In this document: piece by piece, positions 62,816 through 64,000 of the stretch | Numbering within the stretch: the first letter of the stretch is position 1 | Layout: each line of letters starts with the position of its first letter | Source of the DNA: Clostridium hydrogeniformans DSM 21757 | Lineage (GTDB): Bacteria; Bacillota; Clostridia; Clostridiales; Clostridiaceae | Direction: 5' to 3' | Assembly (NCBI RefSeq): GCF_000686705.1 | Contig: NZ_JMLJ01000008.1 | Location: forward strand, 124,001-188,000 | DNA: 64,000 bases | Notes under the pieces: generated by a model | Databases searched by the model: none | Told to the model about the DNA's origin: nothing | The model's input: the letters and a program-made list of their open reading frames with translations, nothing else | Position numbers and translations under genes: made by a program

Positions 62816-63382
62816 ATGAGTAATATATTAAAGCCTTTAACTAAGGAAGAGTTTAACATATTATCTAAAATAAAATTTAATAATATAAATGAAGGGTTTG
62901 AAAATTATACAAGTGGCATTCTTTCAGTAGAAGAATCAAAAGATGGTGAAGATTTTAAGGATTATAACCTTAAGTATGAGAGTAGATTTATTAATTTTGT
63001 TAAAGAAGCTTTTATTCTTAACAATAGGAAACCTATATTAATAGATTTTTATTTAAAGGATCTTGAAAGTGAATCCATACTTAAAATTTTAGACTTATTA
63101 GATTATGATGATAAATTAATTTTCATAGATAACCTTAAAGCCTTAAAGGAAGATACCATATATTTTCTTGTAGAAGAAGAAGGATTAATTCCTTTTTTAA
63201 CTAGACTATCTACAAGAGAAATTTTCTTTATAACTATGTATTTTACAGAAGTTCCTTTGGCTTTATGGGGAAACTATAATTTGAGTTTTCCTATGTTTTT
63301 TAAGGGAGAAAGGGCTCTAAATTCATATCTTAATATAGCTAAAAACAATAGTTTACTTATTAGGGATATTAGTTACAAATAA
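62816..63382 (+). CDS. Hypothetical protein
   Basis: Not recognised. A 188-residue cytoplasmic protein, acidic and mixed helix/strand, opening KPLTKEEFNILSKIKF and containing a hydrophobic stretch near residue 130 (EIFFITMYFTEVPLALWG) that is too polar at its ends for a sure membrane span. AAAGGAGAAG precedes the ATG. It lies between repeat copy 5 and lgt. Confidence 0.75.
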   Translation: MSNILKPLTKEEFNILSKIKFNNINEGFENYTSGILSVEESKDGEDFKDYNLKYESRFINFVKEAFILNNRKPILIDFYLKDLESESILKILDLLDYDDKLIFIDNLKALKEDTIYFLVEEEGLIPFLTRLSTREIFFITMYFTEVPLALWGNYNLSFPMFFKGERALNSYLNIAKNNSLLIRDISYK

Positions 63383-63538
63383 TAGTTTTCTTAGAGGTTT
63401 CTATTAATCCTTAAGGGGAAAATAAATTTTACCTAGATGGATAGAGGTTTTACAATTTCTCTACTTAGTGATAAGGAAATATTTAATTAGATAATGGAAA
63501 ATATTTAAATAAATTAGAGGTTTGAAAGAGGTGTACTT

Positions 63539-64000
63539 ATGAATCCAGTAGCTTTTTCTTTATTTGGAATAGATATTATGTGGTATGGTATCTTTATTTC
63601 ATCAGGAATGTTAATAGGTATTATACTTACTAAATATTTATGTAAGTATAGGAATGTAGATTATGATAAGCTCTTTGATGGCGCATTATTATCTTTATTT
63701 TTTTCAATAATAGGTGCCAGAGCATACTATGTAATTTTTGAATTTCAAAATTATAAAGATAATTTAATAGAAGTATTTAATATTAGAAATGGGGGACTTG
63801 CTATTCATGGTGGTTTAATAGCTGCCTTTGCTACAGCATTAATTTATACAAGGATTAAAAAGTTAGATTTTTTATCTATGGTAGATGTGGCTGCTCCTTC
63901 TATAATTCTTGCTCAAGCTATAGGTAGATGGGGAAACTTTTTTAATAGTGAGGCCCATGGGGGACCTGTGTCCTATGAATTTATAAAGTCTTTCCCAGAA
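63539..64000 (+). CDS. lgt: Prolipoprotein diacylglyceryl transferase, 3' partial
   Basis: Membrane enzyme that attaches diacylglycerol from phosphatidylglycerol to the lipobox cysteine of prolipoproteins. The first 154 residues are present and the gene runs off the right edge; the family has about 250-280. Visible marks are MWYGIFISSGMLIG at the start, GARAYYVIFE near residue 60, GGLAIHGGLIAAF near 85 and the signature GRWGNFFNSEAHGG near 130. AGAGGTG precedes the ATG at 63539. It would process the lipoprotein encoded at 34290-34751, among others. Confidence 0.95.
   Translation, partial: MNPVAFSLFGIDIMWYGIFISSGMLIGIILTKYLCKYRNVDYDKLFDGALLSLFFSIIGARAYYVIFEFQNYKDNLIEVFNIRNGGLAIHGGLIAAFATALIYTRIKKLDFLSMVDVAAPSIILAQAIGRWGNFFNSEAHGGPVSYEFIKSFPE

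Overview
The window is low-GC Firmicutes DNA (roughly 29% G+C by eye) that reads as a chromosome segment of a Clostridium sensu stricto (cluster I) species, C. perfringens or a near relative. The grounds are the A/V-type ATPase genes, an oxygen-scavenging flavodiiron protein, a glycyl radical enzyme with its activase, an EFR1-type flavodoxin/ferredoxin, a CPC_1213-family gene, a Spo0E-like protein and a T-box-controlled methionine-to-cysteine operon of the ubiG-mccB-mccA type described in C. perfringens. Gene starts were chosen from Shine-Dalgarno placement. Family names come from motif recognition by eye, without database searches.

Layout. 0-3.8 kb: end of a V-ATPase operon (A, B, D), with A cut by the window edge. 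3.9-8.4 kb: an ECF-type substrate-binding membrane protein with an operator over its -10, HelD, and a flavodiiron protein. 8.5-10.5 kb: a palindromic repeat, a structured RNA element and several small genes (DUF1292, acidic protein, Spo0E-like, DUF896). 10.5-13.4 kb: hprK, formyl-THF cyclo-ligase, M18 aminopeptidase. 13.6-17.9 kb: secreted protein, membrane-anchored Mrr-like nuclease, GNAT, two tandem palindromic repeats, holin-like protein, PHP phosphoesterase. 18.2-23.6 kb: a compact folate operon (pabA-pabB-pabC-folE-HD-folP-folBK). 24-26.6 kb: YjjI/YjjW glycyl radical system. 27-34.1 kb: a leftward three-gene operon encoding a 1628-residue multidomain protein, a dehydrogenase-like protein and a flavodoxin-like protein. 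34.3-39 kb: lipoprotein, decayed amidase, a candidate C-rich sRNA, then the Cys T-box and its operon. 39-50.9 kb: mixed metabolic genes, tRNA-Leu(CAA), and a NifU-like/GGGtGRT pair behind a structured leader. 51-57.4 kb: an accessory stretch with an integrase remnant, a second pseudogene, a Nudix protein with a shortened N-terminus, a chromosomal ANT(6)-like gene and a duplicated hairpin unit. 57.5-64 kb: a probable pseudo-FtsZ, aquaporin, exonuclease III, EFR1, HesB-like protein, and the start of lgt at the edge.

The observations I rate highest are: (1) a 237-residue protein at 57.5 kb that aligns by eye along FtsZ but has lost the GTP-binding loops; (2) three dispersed copies of a structured RNA element with compensatory base changes; (3) five copies of a ~105-bp palindromic repeat with TATAGGG/CCCTATA ends; (4) the HD/helical-repeat/nucleotidyltransferase/PRTase giant with its dehydrogenase and flavodoxin partners; (5) a candidate sRNA with three C-runs; (6) an HD hydrolase inside the folate operon that could fill the dihydroneopterin-triphosphate step; (7) a leader RNA on the NifU-like/GGGtGRT operon.
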